A stretch of 64,000 nucleotides of DNA from Sporolactobacillus shoreicorticis (GTDB taxonomy: Bacteria; Bacillota; Bacilli; Bacillales; Sporolactobacillaceae): NCBI RefSeq assembly GCF_024125445.1, contig NZ_JAMXWM010000010.1, forward strand, positions 1-64,000. The letters run 5' to 3'. This document shows positions 1 to 7,769 of the stretch, piece after piece. The notes under the pieces are model-generated. The model made no database searches. It was not told the DNA's origin and was given only the letters and a program-made list of their open reading frames with translations. Positions within the stretch are counted from its first letter, which is position 1, and each line of letters begins with the position of its first letter. A program made the translations under genes and the position numbers.

Positions 1-13
1 GGTCTTACTATTT

Positions 14-625
14 TCAGTATCCAAAAAACGTCTTTATAGCTGTAATTAAATTCAATGCAAAATCAGCAAATGGTATATTTCTAAGTAGTGCTTCATACAC
101 TGATTTTACTTCTTTTTCATTAAATATATTTCCATCCTTGATTTTTATTATGAAATCTTCCAGTATTTTTTTATCACTAATGTCTATATTATTTTGTGTC
201 AGTTCTTCAATTTGATTTAATACATTTGATACTAAATTTAATTGTAAAACACCATCACCGTACTGATTAATAGTAATTTCAGGGTTATTATTACTTTTTT
301 CTAATATTAAAGGTTTACCGAAAAACCTAATTTCTCTTTCGAAAAATAGTCCATCTGGAACCTGATAATTCTCACCGTAATCATGGACCTGATAAATATA
401 GTTCTCTACGTATAAAAACGAATTTTGTGGTACACTAGATTTTATTTTTTTTAGCTTATTTGGTTGCCACAAATAATATCGAGCAAAAAAATAGAAATTT
501 CCTTTTAGATCAGTAAACTTACGTATTTGAGGATCACTATAATCTGTTTTTGAATCAATATATGCGAGTAAGGTCAAAACAGATATATATGTAGCTATTA
601 AACATAGCACAATTATAAATACCAC
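14..625 (-). CDS. membrane-anchored protein of unknown function
   Basis: I do not recognise the family. The reading frame is open to an ATG at 661, but a strong GGAGG lies inside that extension and sits 8 bases before a GTG at 625, so I take the GTG start (203 residues). The N-terminus is one hydrophobic helix (VVFIIVLCLIATYISVLTLL region) followed by a hydrophilic, probably cytoplasmic body. That body contains two short asparagine-rich stretches and no cysteine-based motif. Base composition is more AT-rich than the core genes to the right, which suggests acquired DNA. Nothing downstream is visible because the stop is 14 bases from the window edge. Confidence 0.6.
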   Translation of the reverse strand: MVFIIVLCLIATYISVLTLLAYIDSKTDYSDPQIRKFTDLKGNFYFFARYYLWQPNKLKKIKSSVPQNSFLYVENYIYQVHDYGENYQVPDGLFFEREIRFFGKPLILEKSNNNPEITINQYGDGVLQLNLVSNVLNQIEELTQNNIDISDKKILEDFIIKIKDGNIFNEKEVKSVYEALLRNIPFADFALNLITAIKTFFGY

Positions 626-661
626 ATCATTCACCTCCATAAATATTATGAAAAAAGACAT

Positions 662-1071
662 TAAATTTGCACCAATGTTAAAATTCTTCTTTAAACTAAT
701 TCATTTTTCAGTATGTATAAATGATTTCCTATTAGTATGTAAAAATGGAACGTATGATCTTATTATAACACCTTATAAAGACCATACGCTGCGTTTCTTC
801 CATTAACAAGCTTAATTATTTTAGGAAACATAATCAAAGCTTTGTGTTGTTCCTAGCTTGGCAATATTCTAGCTATCGGTCAGTTAACAATCTAACGACA
901 ACCACCTCTCCACCATATCTAATGCCCACGTTACTCGAATCACATAACACTTGATCTTATAGATCGTATGAACTTAACACCGTTTCAGAGACAGAGCCTT
1001 TTTAAAATAGTGTATTTAGGTTTGGGGAAGTTAAAAAATTATAAGTCTTATTTTCGTATTACATTTCTTTC
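662..1071. other. gap without a recognisable gene
   Basis: About 410 bases separate two unknown genes. I see no conserved reading frame, tRNA or clear terminator. The part near 990-1010 reads on the minus strand like the start of an insertion-sequence end (GGCTCTGTCTCTGAAACG), but no transposase frame accompanies it. Confidence 0.4.
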
Positions 1072-2157
1072 TTAATAACGCTTCATCTTCAACTCTCTTC
1101 TTTTCAATTGATCATCAAAAAGGACGACATCAAATGAATCTTTACTGTTCATGTAGATAAGAAAATTTCTCTTGATCGGTTCATCCGCCACAGATGTTCC
1201 GCCACCATTGCTATCCGCTTTAACCGTTGCCGGATACAGATAAAGCTTGTATGCATTCTTGCCGAGTGATTCAAGTTTATATTTTGCCATACTTGGAAGA
1301 TCCTCAATCAGGCTTGTATCCACAGTAACATATCCATCATCCGTAAAATTCATTTCAATAGCCGTGTGCTTATTCTCAAGTAAGTCTTTAAATTCATATT
1401 TCCAATTACCGATTAAAAGCGGATTGTCAGTTGTTTTCTTTGGTTTTTGTAAAGGAAATTTTTTATAAATAAAATCAATGTAAGACATTTTTGCTTTGTT
1501 GTCATCAGCGGAAAAGGTTTGACGCTGTTCAGATTTTGGTGTACTCCCAAAATAAAGATCCTTAGAAAAAGTAACATGCTTACCGACTTGAATGGATATT
1601 TCTCCATCCACATCACTAATACTGTATTTATAGCTTGTATATGACCCTTTTCCGTTACTCTGATCTTTATCTGGAACAAATACCCAAGCGCCATAGGAAT
1701 CATAAATCATTCCTCGAATACCCTGTGGAATGACAACCGCTGTTTCCGCTCCATTCACGTAGGTTTTGGTGCCATCCGCATCCGTATATACGCGCTCTCC
1801 CTTATCCCCCCAGCTTTTTAAATTCGGATAGAATACCTTTGGGCGCACAGATCCCTTAGAATCAAAGGAATCCGATTGTTTTTGTTGCGAAGAAGATTTT
1901 TCTTTTGTGAGCGAGGCATTGGATTCCTGCTTTGCAGTTCTCGTTTCATGAACGGTATCCTTCGTTAGTAATGAAGGATTGAAATAAAGCACTGCACCGG
2001 CACTGAGAAACATTGTCCCGATGATAAAAGCAGAAAAAATTACTTTGGCACCACCTTTTTTATTCCTAATGATTTTGCTTATCGTCATCACGATGTAGAT
2101 CAGTAGAAAAAGCAGCCCCATTGCGATAAAACCGTATGAAAGGTATTTTATAGACAT
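1072..2157 (-). CDS. two-helix membrane protein with large exterior domain, unknown
   Basis: A 361-residue protein with a good ribosome site (AGGAGGGA) just before its ATG. Two hydrophobic helices lie near the N-terminus (about residues 6-28 and 40-60), joined by a short basic loop. A Ser/Lys/Gln-rich linker (about 68-105) leads to a hydrophilic C-terminal half with beta-rich stretches (for example IGNWKYEF and VTVDTSL), which looks like a small beta-barrel or lipocalin-like fold. The topology implies the C-terminal domain is outside the membrane. I cannot assign a function. It stands alone between two minus-strand genes, with an inverted repeat upstream at 2194-2235. Confidence 0.65.
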   Translation of the reverse strand: MSIKYLSYGFIAMGLLFLLIYIVMTISKIIRNKKGGAKVIFSAFIIGTMFLSAGAVLYFNPSLLTKDTVHETRTAKQESNASLTKEKSSSQQKQSDSFDSKGSVRPKVFYPNLKSWGDKGERVYTDADGTKTYVNGAETAVVIPQGIRGMIYDSYGAWVFVPDKDQSNGKGSYTSYKYSISDVDGEISIQVGKHVTFSKDLYFGSTPKSEQRQTFSADDNKAKMSYIDFIYKKFPLQKPKKTTDNPLLIGNWKYEFKDLLENKHTAIEMNFTDDGYVTVDTSLIEDLPSMAKYKLESLGKNAYKLYLYPATVKADSNGGGTSVADEPIKRNFLIYMNSKDSFDVVLFDDQLKRRELKMKRY

Positions 2158-2193
2158 ACATGTCCCTCCTGCGCCTTCGATTATTTTTCACAC

Positions 2194-2235
2194 AAACAAG
2201 TGACTCGCATAATCTTGGTTGCTCGTCACTTGTTT
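2194..2235 (-). terminator. 11-bp inverted repeat between unknown genes
   Basis: AAACAAGTGAC at 2194-2204 is repeated inverted at 2225-2235 with a 20-base loop. It follows the 148-residue gene and precedes the 361-residue gene on the minus strand. The T-run after the stem is weak, so it may be a terminator or a regulatory hairpin in the leader of the next gene. Confidence 0.45.
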
Positions 2236-2271
2236 CTTTGAAATACTGCCTTTATTTATTTGGCCGACCAA

Positions 2272-2718
2272 TTAATTTGAGAAATATTCTTTCAGACTAA
2301 ACTTTTGTATGGTTCCTAATTCAGCGGGTTTCCATTTATACCCCTGTATCAATGTAAATTCTTCATAGACCCGAGTTAATAAAACCACTACTTCTTTGAT
2401 CATGTAATAATCAACCTCAAGAAAAACTTCGAGTTGCCAATCACTAATATAGAAGTGTCCATCATTGCTCATCGCGTGATGCAGTACTTCTTTAAAGTTA
2501 TAGGTCCATGATAGACCATCAATGGAATAGATGAGCATCCATCCGCCCGCAATGCCTTTTTCAACATCCGCAGGAATAATGTCTAAGTCAGACGGAATAA
2601 ATGTAATGGGTGCTAAAGGATGGCAAAGGATTTGCTCTCTATAAAAGGACTTCTCTAAATAAACAATTCCGCCTTCGATCACTGCCTTTAGTGCCTCTAA
2701 AGAATGTATGGTTTGCAT
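2272..2718 (-). CDS. hypothetical cytosolic protein
   Basis: A 148-residue acidic, soluble protein with a strong GGAGGTG ribosome site 7-8 bases before its ATG. No signal peptide, membrane segment or known catalytic motif is visible. Aromatic and hydrophobic residues are frequent (several Trp and Tyr), and the sequence looks like a compact alpha/beta fold. It lies 52 bases downstream of the 76-residue membrane protein and probably shares its transcript. Function unknown. Confidence 0.6.
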   Translation of the reverse strand: MQTIHSLEALKAVIEGGIVYLEKSFYREQILCHPLAPITFIPSDLDIIPADVEKGIAGGWMLIYSIDGLSWTYNFKEVLHHAMSNDGHFYISDWQLEVFLEVDYYMIKEVVVLLTRVYEEFTLIQGYKWKPAELGTIQKFSLKEYFSN

Positions 2719-2770
2719 GCTAGCACCTCCATTAAGAATCTTGCTTGAATGATATCTACGTGTATAAGGT

Positions 2771-3001
2771 CTATCTTTTTGCGATCTTGGAAATCACGAA
2801 AACAATGATGAATAGGATAAGTAGCCATTTTGCTAAAAATCCCGTCAGCAACATAATCACAAACAAAAGAACTGCCGCTACGATCCAGAACCCCCAAAAT
2901 AGAGTAAGCCATCCTATAATTCCAAATTGAGTATTTAATCCTGATTTTCTGTAGATGAAAAAGGCAATAATAAAACCAAGCACTATCGAAATAAACTCCA
3001 T
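2771..3001 (-). CDS. small three-helix membrane protein
   Basis: A 76-residue protein that is almost entirely hydrophobic. Three membrane helices are likely: about residues 3-17, 27-50 and 53-72, ending in Lys-Ile-Ala-Lys-Arg. A GGAGG sits 6 bases before the ATG, which favours this frame over a longer overlapping one on the same strand. It precedes the 148-residue unknown gene, probably in one operon. Family not recognised. Confidence 0.6.
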   Translation of the reverse strand: MEFISIVLGFIIAFFIYRKSGLNTQFGIIGWLTLFWGFWIVAAVLLFVIMLLTGFLAKWLLILFIIVFVISKIAKR

Positions 3002-3137
3002 GCTCTTCCTCCAATAAAATTTAGGCTAGTTTTCCTTGTACAGACGTTTCAGTCATAAGTTTTAACGTCTCCATCCCATGAATAGCGCACCAAACGCCCC
3101 TATGTATTTGAAGCGTGAAAAAATGATCTAAAAAAAA

Positions 3138-3161
3138 GATAAGCAAACGCATTTGCTTATC
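3138..3161 (-). terminator. intrinsic terminator after flgE-like gene
   Basis: Perfect 10-bp stem (GATAAGCAAA / TTTGCTTATC) with a CGCA loop. On the minus strand it is followed by a run of eight T. It ends the transcript of the WYL-EcsC-FlgE gene group. Confidence 0.9.
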
Positions 3162-3183
3162 ACAGATTTTGACTATCCTTTCT

Positions 3184-4062
3184 TTACCTCTTCAACTGTA
3201 CCAACTCCTGCAAAATTTGATCCGCGCTGGTAATTACTCTTGCATTCGATTGATATGCTCGTTGTGCCTCGATCAATGCCGTCATTTCATCGGTCAGATC
3301 CACATTTGACCCCTCAAGCGCTCCCGCAATGATGTTTTCAGGATTGGTCAGGTAATAATAGTCACCGGCAGAAGCGGCATTCTCCTGATAAATATTTTGA
3401 CCGACTTTTTCAAGGCCTTGGGGATTGCCGAAATGAGCAAGAACGATGGGGCCTGCCTCGTAATCCTGACCATCACCGGCAAGCTGATAGTGAATCATTC
3501 CGTCTTCCGACACCGATACGCTGGATAACACTAATTTTTTATTACTATTTTCGCCTTGGAGATCCGCTGCTTTAGGCAGCTGAATCGTATTCGTGAGGAT
3601 CGTGTTTCCAATCGGAGGAATGATTTCCCCGGTCGTCGCATCACGCTGCCTTCCTAAAACATGAAGTCCATCAGCGTTGACCAAAACGCCCTTACTGTCG
3701 AGATGAAAAGAACCATCGCGCGTGAATAGATGGGAATCAGAACCACTATCATTAGGTTCCTTCATGGCAAAGTAACTGTCGCCATCAATCGCCAGATCCA
3801 AGGGATTGCCTGTACGGTTAATCACACCCTGTGTGTGCAAGTTATCAATAGCGGCCACTTTTGAACCTAATCCCACCTGCTTCCCGTTTTGCGTGGATCG
3901 CGCCTGAGCTAAGGTATCATTCATGGTATCCGCAAAAGAAATACGACTTTTTTTAAAACCTGTTGTACTGACATTGGCAATATTATTGCCGACCACATCC
4001 AGTTCCGTTTGAAATCCTTTGAGTCCGCTTACTCCTGATTGTAATGAGCGCAACATCGCCAT
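3184..4062 (-). CDS. flgE: FlgE-like flagellar hook/rod protein, orphan
   Basis: Subunit of the axial flagellar structure, exported by the flagellar type III apparatus. The N-terminus (MLRSLQSGVSGLKGFQ, then LDVVGNNIANVSTTGFKKSR) is the classic rod/hook signature and closely resembles the short FlgE of Bacillus subtilis; FlgG is the alternative. The C-terminal coiled segment (ALIEAQRAYQSNARVITSADQILQELV) is the matching D0 helix. An ATG at 4077 is possible, but GGAGG sits 8 bases before the ATG at 4062, giving 292 residues. What is odd is its place: no other flagellar gene is nearby, and it ends a transcript with an EcsC and a WYL gene. Confidence 0.8.
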   Translation of the reverse strand: MAMLRSLQSGVSGLKGFQTELDVVGNNIANVSTTGFKKSRISFADTMNDTLAQARSTQNGKQVGLGSKVAAIDNLHTQGVINRTGNPLDLAIDGDSYFAMKEPNDSGSDSHLFTRDGSFHLDSKGVLVNADGLHVLGRQRDATTGEIIPPIGNTILTNTIQLPKAADLQGENSNKKLVLSSVSVSEDGMIHYQLAGDGQDYEAGPIVLAHFGNPQGLEKVGQNIYQENAASAGDYYYLTNPENIIAGALEGSNVDLTDEMTALIEAQRAYQSNARVITSADQILQELVQLKR

Positions 4063-4105
4063 AAGCTGATCCTCCATTCTTATAATTTAAATGAGTAACT
4101 CCTGA

Positions 4106-4735
4106 TTAGATAAAGACTTTTTTTGCCGTTTTGGCGATCACTAAGTTACTGCCCATATTGACTGTCCCACCAATGACACCGCCAACAACGGGGACCAGCT
4201 TACCAAGGTTGACCACGCCTTTCTGACCAAACTTTGTTACCAGTCTCAGTCCTACTTTCTTATTAATGGCGAGTAACACCTGTTTCGGAATCTGTTTAAT
4301 CATCTGAACCGTCAATTTCTGCCCAATCTTTACTCCGGCATTCTTTAACAAATCCACCCCAGATTGCCCCACTAAGCAGGCATAAACAAACGTTTTCACT
4401 TGATCATCGTTTAAATCATAGTCTCGAATAGAGGCAATGACCGCGATCATCCGTGTTTGCACATAGAGCACGGATGACACATCGGCGGGAACCGCGACAG
4501 GTAGCGTGATCAGTCCGCCTAGGCCGGTGAGAAACCCTGTTGTGCCGACTTTTGCATGTTGCCAGCGCACAAACGCTTTAATAGCCGCTTCCGGATTTTG
4601 ATGATGTTTGTCCAAGTAGCGTTCTGCGATTTCTGAAACGGATGGCATCGCAGGTAAACCATTCAATGATTGTTCATAACACCAATCGAGTACGGTCATC
4701 ACTTTATCCGAGGTCAAAAGGCCAATCTTCATCAT
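4106..4735 (-). CDS. EcsC family protein
   Basis: A 209-residue protein of the EcsC family, named after the third gene of the Bacillus ecs ABC-transporter locus; the biochemical role of the family is unknown. Diagnostic is the glycine-rich amphipathic region about residues 65-95 (TGFLTGLGGLITLPVAVPAD) followed by a conserved helix. The C-terminus repeats small-residue segments (VPVVGGVIGGTVN) that could associate with membrane. It lies 30 bases downstream of the WYL regulator and 43 bases upstream of the FlgE-like gene, so the three probably form one transcript. Start codon ATG 4735 or 4732; the ribosome site is weak. Confidence 0.8.
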   Translation of the reverse strand: MMKIGLLTSDKVMTVLDWCYEQSLNGLPAMPSVSEIAERYLDKHHQNPEAAIKAFVRWQHAKVGTTGFLTGLGGLITLPVAVPADVSSVLYVQTRMIAVIASIRDYDLNDDQVKTFVYACLVGQSGVDLLKNAGVKIGQKLTVQMIKQIPKQVLLAINKKVGLRLVTKFGQKGVVNLGKLVPVVGGVIGGTVNMGSNLVIAKTAKKVFI

Positions 4736-4765
4736 CTTCTTTCATTTGAAATCACGGCTATACCC

Positions 4766-5509
4766 TTAAGGGGGCATGCACCGCTGTTTAAAGGCTTGTT
4801 CATCGAAGTGAAATGATGAAGGAAGTACAAAGGACTGTGGTGCCATTTTTATGGATAGATGATCTTGAATCATGATTGGAACAGGATTAGGGCTGCTCGA
4901 ATACCCTTGTTGGAAAGATTCATTTACACATGCGGCAATGAAGAAATGAGAGTGCTTGTATACAAGACCAACCGGACAGAAAATAAACAGTTGATCATGC
5001 ATGGCTATTTGAAGTTTCTTCCTACTTGATAAGGCTTCATAAACAAGATCAACTTTTTCTAAAATTGGATTTTTCCATTTTGGAAAAGATTGATGATAAA
5101 CAGTTGATTGTAGATAGTTAAGGAACCGTTTGCGGTTTGTCCGATTGAGTCGGGACGAAATGAAGTGAATCCATTGCTGACTTTCATCCTGATTCAGCCA
5201 GTGATCATCCAAAATAATTTGGGATAACGCCAGCCAACGGCTCCAAGAAAATGAAGTGGGGTCTGCATTCATAAGTTGATAGCCCCCAACTTTTGGATCA
5301 TAGATCACGTCTTTGTTGATATAAAATCGCGCCATGTAATATTTAATATCCTGAATATCACGTCGAATCGTGCGTTCATGGACATCAAATTGGGCTGCCA
5401 ATTCCTGTTTATAAACAATGTCTCCTGAAATTAATTTGTCATAAAGAAACAAAATACGGTCCATTCTGTTGCGCTCTTCTCCCATGGGGTTCACAACCTT
5501 GTCCATCAC
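4766..5509 (-). CDS. HTH/WYL-type transcription regulator
   Basis: The N-terminal winged helix (LISGDIVYKQELAAQFDVHERTIRRDIQDI) is of the DeoR/HTH_11 type. The C-terminal half (about 160-210) resembles a WYL ligand-sensing domain, though the WYL motif itself is not intact. WYL regulators usually sense nucleic acid or nucleotide ligands and repress or activate adjacent genes. The likely target is its own EcsC-FlgE transcript. A 6-bp inverted repeat (CGGACA/TGTCCG) lies 40-55 bases upstream and could be its operator. The start is uncertain: GTG 5509, ATG 5506 or ATG 5485. Confidence 0.7.
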   Translation of the reverse strand: MMDKVVNPMGEERNRMDRILFLYDKLISGDIVYKQELAAQFDVHERTIRRDIQDIKYYMARFYINKDVIYDPKVGGYQLMNADPTSFSWSRWLALSQIILDDHWLNQDESQQWIHFISSRLNRTNRKRFLNYLQSTVYHQSFPKWKNPILEKVDLVYEALSSRKKLQIAMHDQLFIFCPVGLVYKHSHFFIAACVNESFQQGYSSSPNPVPIMIQDHLSIKMAPQSFVLPSSFHFDEQAFKQRCMPP

Positions 5510-5546
5510 TGCGCACTGCTATACGAAGGTAATGTACCAAATCACC

Positions 5547-5563
5547 CGGACACTATCTGTCCG
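5547..5563. promoter_or_regulatory. possible operator before WYL regulator
   Basis: CGGACA-CTATC-TGTCCG, a perfect 6-bp dyad with a 5-base centre, lies directly upstream of the regulator gene. Its position fits autoregulation. No experiment or consensus supports it. Confidence 0.35.
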
Positions 5564-5626
5564 TTCTCTTTATCTTTTAGGTACTTGGACTTAATTTTTT
5601 CTGAAATTTCCCAAATTGTGAACGTG

Positions 5627-5881
5627 TCATATTCTCATTGATCCAGTCGCATAAATTTCTTTTCCCGTTTTGTCTAAGACAATATAAATAGCAATGTTGG
5701 CATGCGCATGAATAAAGCAAAAGCACTTGAACAACGATTCACCTTCCGGCAGGCTTCGTTTCAGGTGCTCCAGTTTGAGTTGTTCTTTTCGGAAAATCGT
5801 ATCATCTAAAATCCATTCATCATCATTTAAATGCGGGTAATGCTTCTGAACATAAAGACGAAAAGCGGTAGTGATCGTCAT
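5627..5881 (-). CDS. small hypothetical protein
   Basis: An 84-residue soluble protein. The frame is open further upstream, but GGAGG sits 7 bases before the ATG at 5881 (starting MTITTAFRLYVQKHYP), so the upstream part is discarded. It contains HLND, WILDDT and a hydrophobic strand FIHAHANIAIYIVLD, which suggests an alpha/beta domain. Family unknown. The serine recombinase gene ends 49 bases upstream on the same strand, so this is the first chromosomal gene next to the integrated element, and its original promoter may have been displaced. Confidence 0.55.
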   Translation of the reverse strand: MTITTAFRLYVQKHYPHLNDDEWILDDTIFRKEQLKLEHLKRSLPEGESLFKCFCFIHAHANIAIYIVLDKTGKEIYATGSMRI

Positions 5882-5930
5882 GATTATTCCTCCATTCACC
5901 CATTTATTTTTTTGAACGGCTCTTTTTGCA

Positions 5931-7568
5931 CTACACATTGATGTAGACGCAAAAAGAGGGGGAGAGATCTTGTTTCGATCTCTCCCCCCCAACATTTAAG
6001 CACTGCAGGAGTTCCTGATTAAAATGAATGCGTATCGTTTCGATTGTTCGACCTTCCCCAATCGTGATCTTATCGATCAGCAGCTCCATCAATCGTTTTC
6101 GCTGTTCTCGCGTCGACGTTTGGCGAAAGACGTGATCAAATCGGTGCATCGTTTCCTGAATCATTTGAGCTGAAACTTCCTGCCGAGTGCCCTGATCTAG
6201 TGCATCTTCAAGCTGTGCCAAGCGAGTCTTGAAATTGGACTGTTCCTGATTGAGCTGTGCCAAGCGTTCCGCTAACTCGCCTTTGCTTAAAATGCTTTCC
6301 TCATACAATTCCAGGTCTTTTTTCTTCTTCTGTTCAATCTTGTCCAGACAAGTCTGTATTTGCCGCTGCTCGCTTTGCAGCGGCACGTTGATTTCCTTTG
6401 CTTGACGATTGATCCGGCACGCAATGTCCTGAACCAGACGTTCACTCCTGACTAAACGGGTAAGTTGCTTTAAGACGTATTCATCAGCCTGGTCAATACG
6501 GATACCATTGGAGTGACAGACGGCTGTCCCTTTGTTTTTCCACGCGCCGCAAACATAGTACTCAATAACTCGTTTCGTACCATCCTTATTCCGATTCGTC
6601 GTGCGTCCCAAGACCATGCTCGCCCCGCATTGGGGGCATTTAATGATGCCTGTCAATAAATGTTCACCACTATGCACACGATTCGGTGTATGGCTGCGAT
6701 TTTTTAGTACTGTTTGCGCCTTATCCCACTGTTCTTCGCTAATGATCGGCTCGTGTTTTCCTTTGATGATGAGCGGGTGGGGATTAATATCATTCCGCCT
6801 TTTTTCGCTCCAATTACGCCGAACATTGTACCGTATAATGCCAATGTATACGGGGTTCGTCAATATAGTCTTGACGGTCGAAATGGAAAAAGGATTTCCC
6901 TTTTTACTTCGATAGCCCTCATTATTTAAACGGTTCACAATCGACTTGTAGCCATAACCTGATGTGTACAGCCTAAAGATCTTTTTGACCGTGTTGGCCT
7001 CAGACTGGTTAATTACTAAGCGGGTATGCAGGCGCTTTTTCCCAAGCACTTGAGTCTTAGCAACATCGTAACCTAGGACTTGTCCGCCGTTCCATTCGCC
7101 TTCCCGTGCTCGGGCTAACATGCCCATTTTTACATTTTGCGCAATGGTCCCCCGTTCAAATTCAGCGATGGCAGCCATCATATGAAACTGTAACCGTCCC
7201 GCTGGTGTCTCGGTTTCTAAGGTCTCGGAATAAGAGCGAAAAGCAATATTATGACGATTCAATTCAGTCACGATATTCAACAAATCAAGAATATTTCTTG
7301 CCAAGCGATTCATTTTCCAAACGATGACAATTTCGAAATGCCGCTTCATAGCATCAGCCAACAATCGCTGAAGGGCAGGACGTGCCTTGATATTCTTCCC
7401 GCTGATTCCTCGATCAGCATACTCACGGTACACCTCATAGCCCTTGTCCTCGCTCCACTCGTGGAGCAGGCGCAGCTGCTCATCAATACTAAATCCCTCT
7501 TCCGCTTGCTCAATTGTTGATACACGGGCATAGATGGCGACCTTTTTCATTTTCTGAATATCATTCAA
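5931..7568 (-). CDS. large serine recombinase (integrase)
   Basis: Site-specific recombinase that makes a covalent serine-DNA link to integrate or excise mobile DNA. The resolvase domain starts with YARVST, catalytic Ser17, and continues with the MNRLARN helix and the EFERG segment. A recombinase DNA-binding domain follows (about 160-300). The zinc ribbon has Cys311, Cys314, Cys340 and Cys351, then a coiled coil (about 395-475) typical of phage-type integrases. Length 545 fits the family. The start is the TTG at 7568 behind GGGGGAGG at short spacing; ATG 7550 is an alternative. The last 20 or so codons run through a strong terminator hairpin at 5958-5988. Confidence 0.9.
   Translation of the reverse strand: MNDIQKMKKVAIYARVSTIEQAEEGFSIDEQLRLLHEWSEDKGYEVYREYADRGISGKNIKARPALQRLLADAMKRHFEIVIVWKMNRLARNILDLLNIVTELNRHNIAFRSYSETLETETPAGRLQFHMMAAIAEFERGTIAQNVKMGMLARAREGEWNGGQVLGYDVAKTQVLGKKRLHTRLVINQSEANTVKKIFRLYTSGYGYKSIVNRLNNEGYRSKKGNPFSISTVKTILTNPVYIGIIRYNVRRNWSEKRRNDINPHPLIIKGKHEPIISEEQWDKAQTVLKNRSHTPNRVHSGEHLLTGIIKCPQCGASMVLGRTTNRNKDGTKRVIEYYVCGAWKNKGTAVCHSNGIRIDQADEYVLKQLTRLVRSERLVQDIACRINRQAKEINVPLQSEQRQIQTCLDKIEQKKKKDLELYEESILSKGELAERLAQLNQEQSNFKTRLAQLEDALDQGTRQEVSAQMIQETMHRFDHVFRQTSTREQRKRLMELLIDKITIGEGRTIETIRIHFNQELLQCLNVGGERSKQDLSPSFCVYINV
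5951..5988 (-). terminator. intrinsic terminator inside the recombinase 3' end
   Basis: A perfect 12-bp stem (GGGGGAGAGATC at 5958-5969, complement at 5977-5988) with a 7-base loop. On the minus strand it is followed by TCTTTTT. The recombinase stop codon lies beyond it at 5931. Confidence 0.85.
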
Positions 7569-7612
7569 GTGCCTCCCCCTCTTTTTTCTTTATTGTCGTT
7601 TGATCATGATGC

Positions 7613-7637
7613 TCATTTTCCATATATGTGAAAATGA
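7613..7637. promoter_or_regulatory. dyad in recombinase leader
   Basis: TCATTTTC at 7613-7620 is repeated inverted as GAAAATGA at 7630-7637, around a centre that is itself palindromic (CATATATG). It lies between the predicted transcription start and the recombinase start codon, so it could be an operator or a recombination-site arm. Confidence 0.4.
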
Positions 7638-7686
7638 CCTCAGAAAGAATATTAACAAAAAGCGCTACTTTGGATGACTGAGCGTC

Positions 7687-7716
7687 ATTATGCATAGGTC
7701 CTCAATCCTTTGTCAA
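7687..7716 (-). promoter_or_regulatory. promoter of recombinase gene
   Basis: On the minus strand TTGACA (7711-7716) and CATAAT (7687-7692) are separated by 18 bases, a near-consensus vegetative promoter about 120 bases before the recombinase start. Confidence 0.6.
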
Positions 7717-7769
7717 GAAAATAATATAAATTTTAAAAAGGAATTAGTGCCAAATCCTCAAGTCTTACG

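Noticed and set aside
2697-3014. 105-residue frame overlapping the small membrane protein
   Set aside because: It has no ribosome site and overlaps both the 76-residue gene (with GGAGG) and the start of the 148-residue gene; treated as a shadow.
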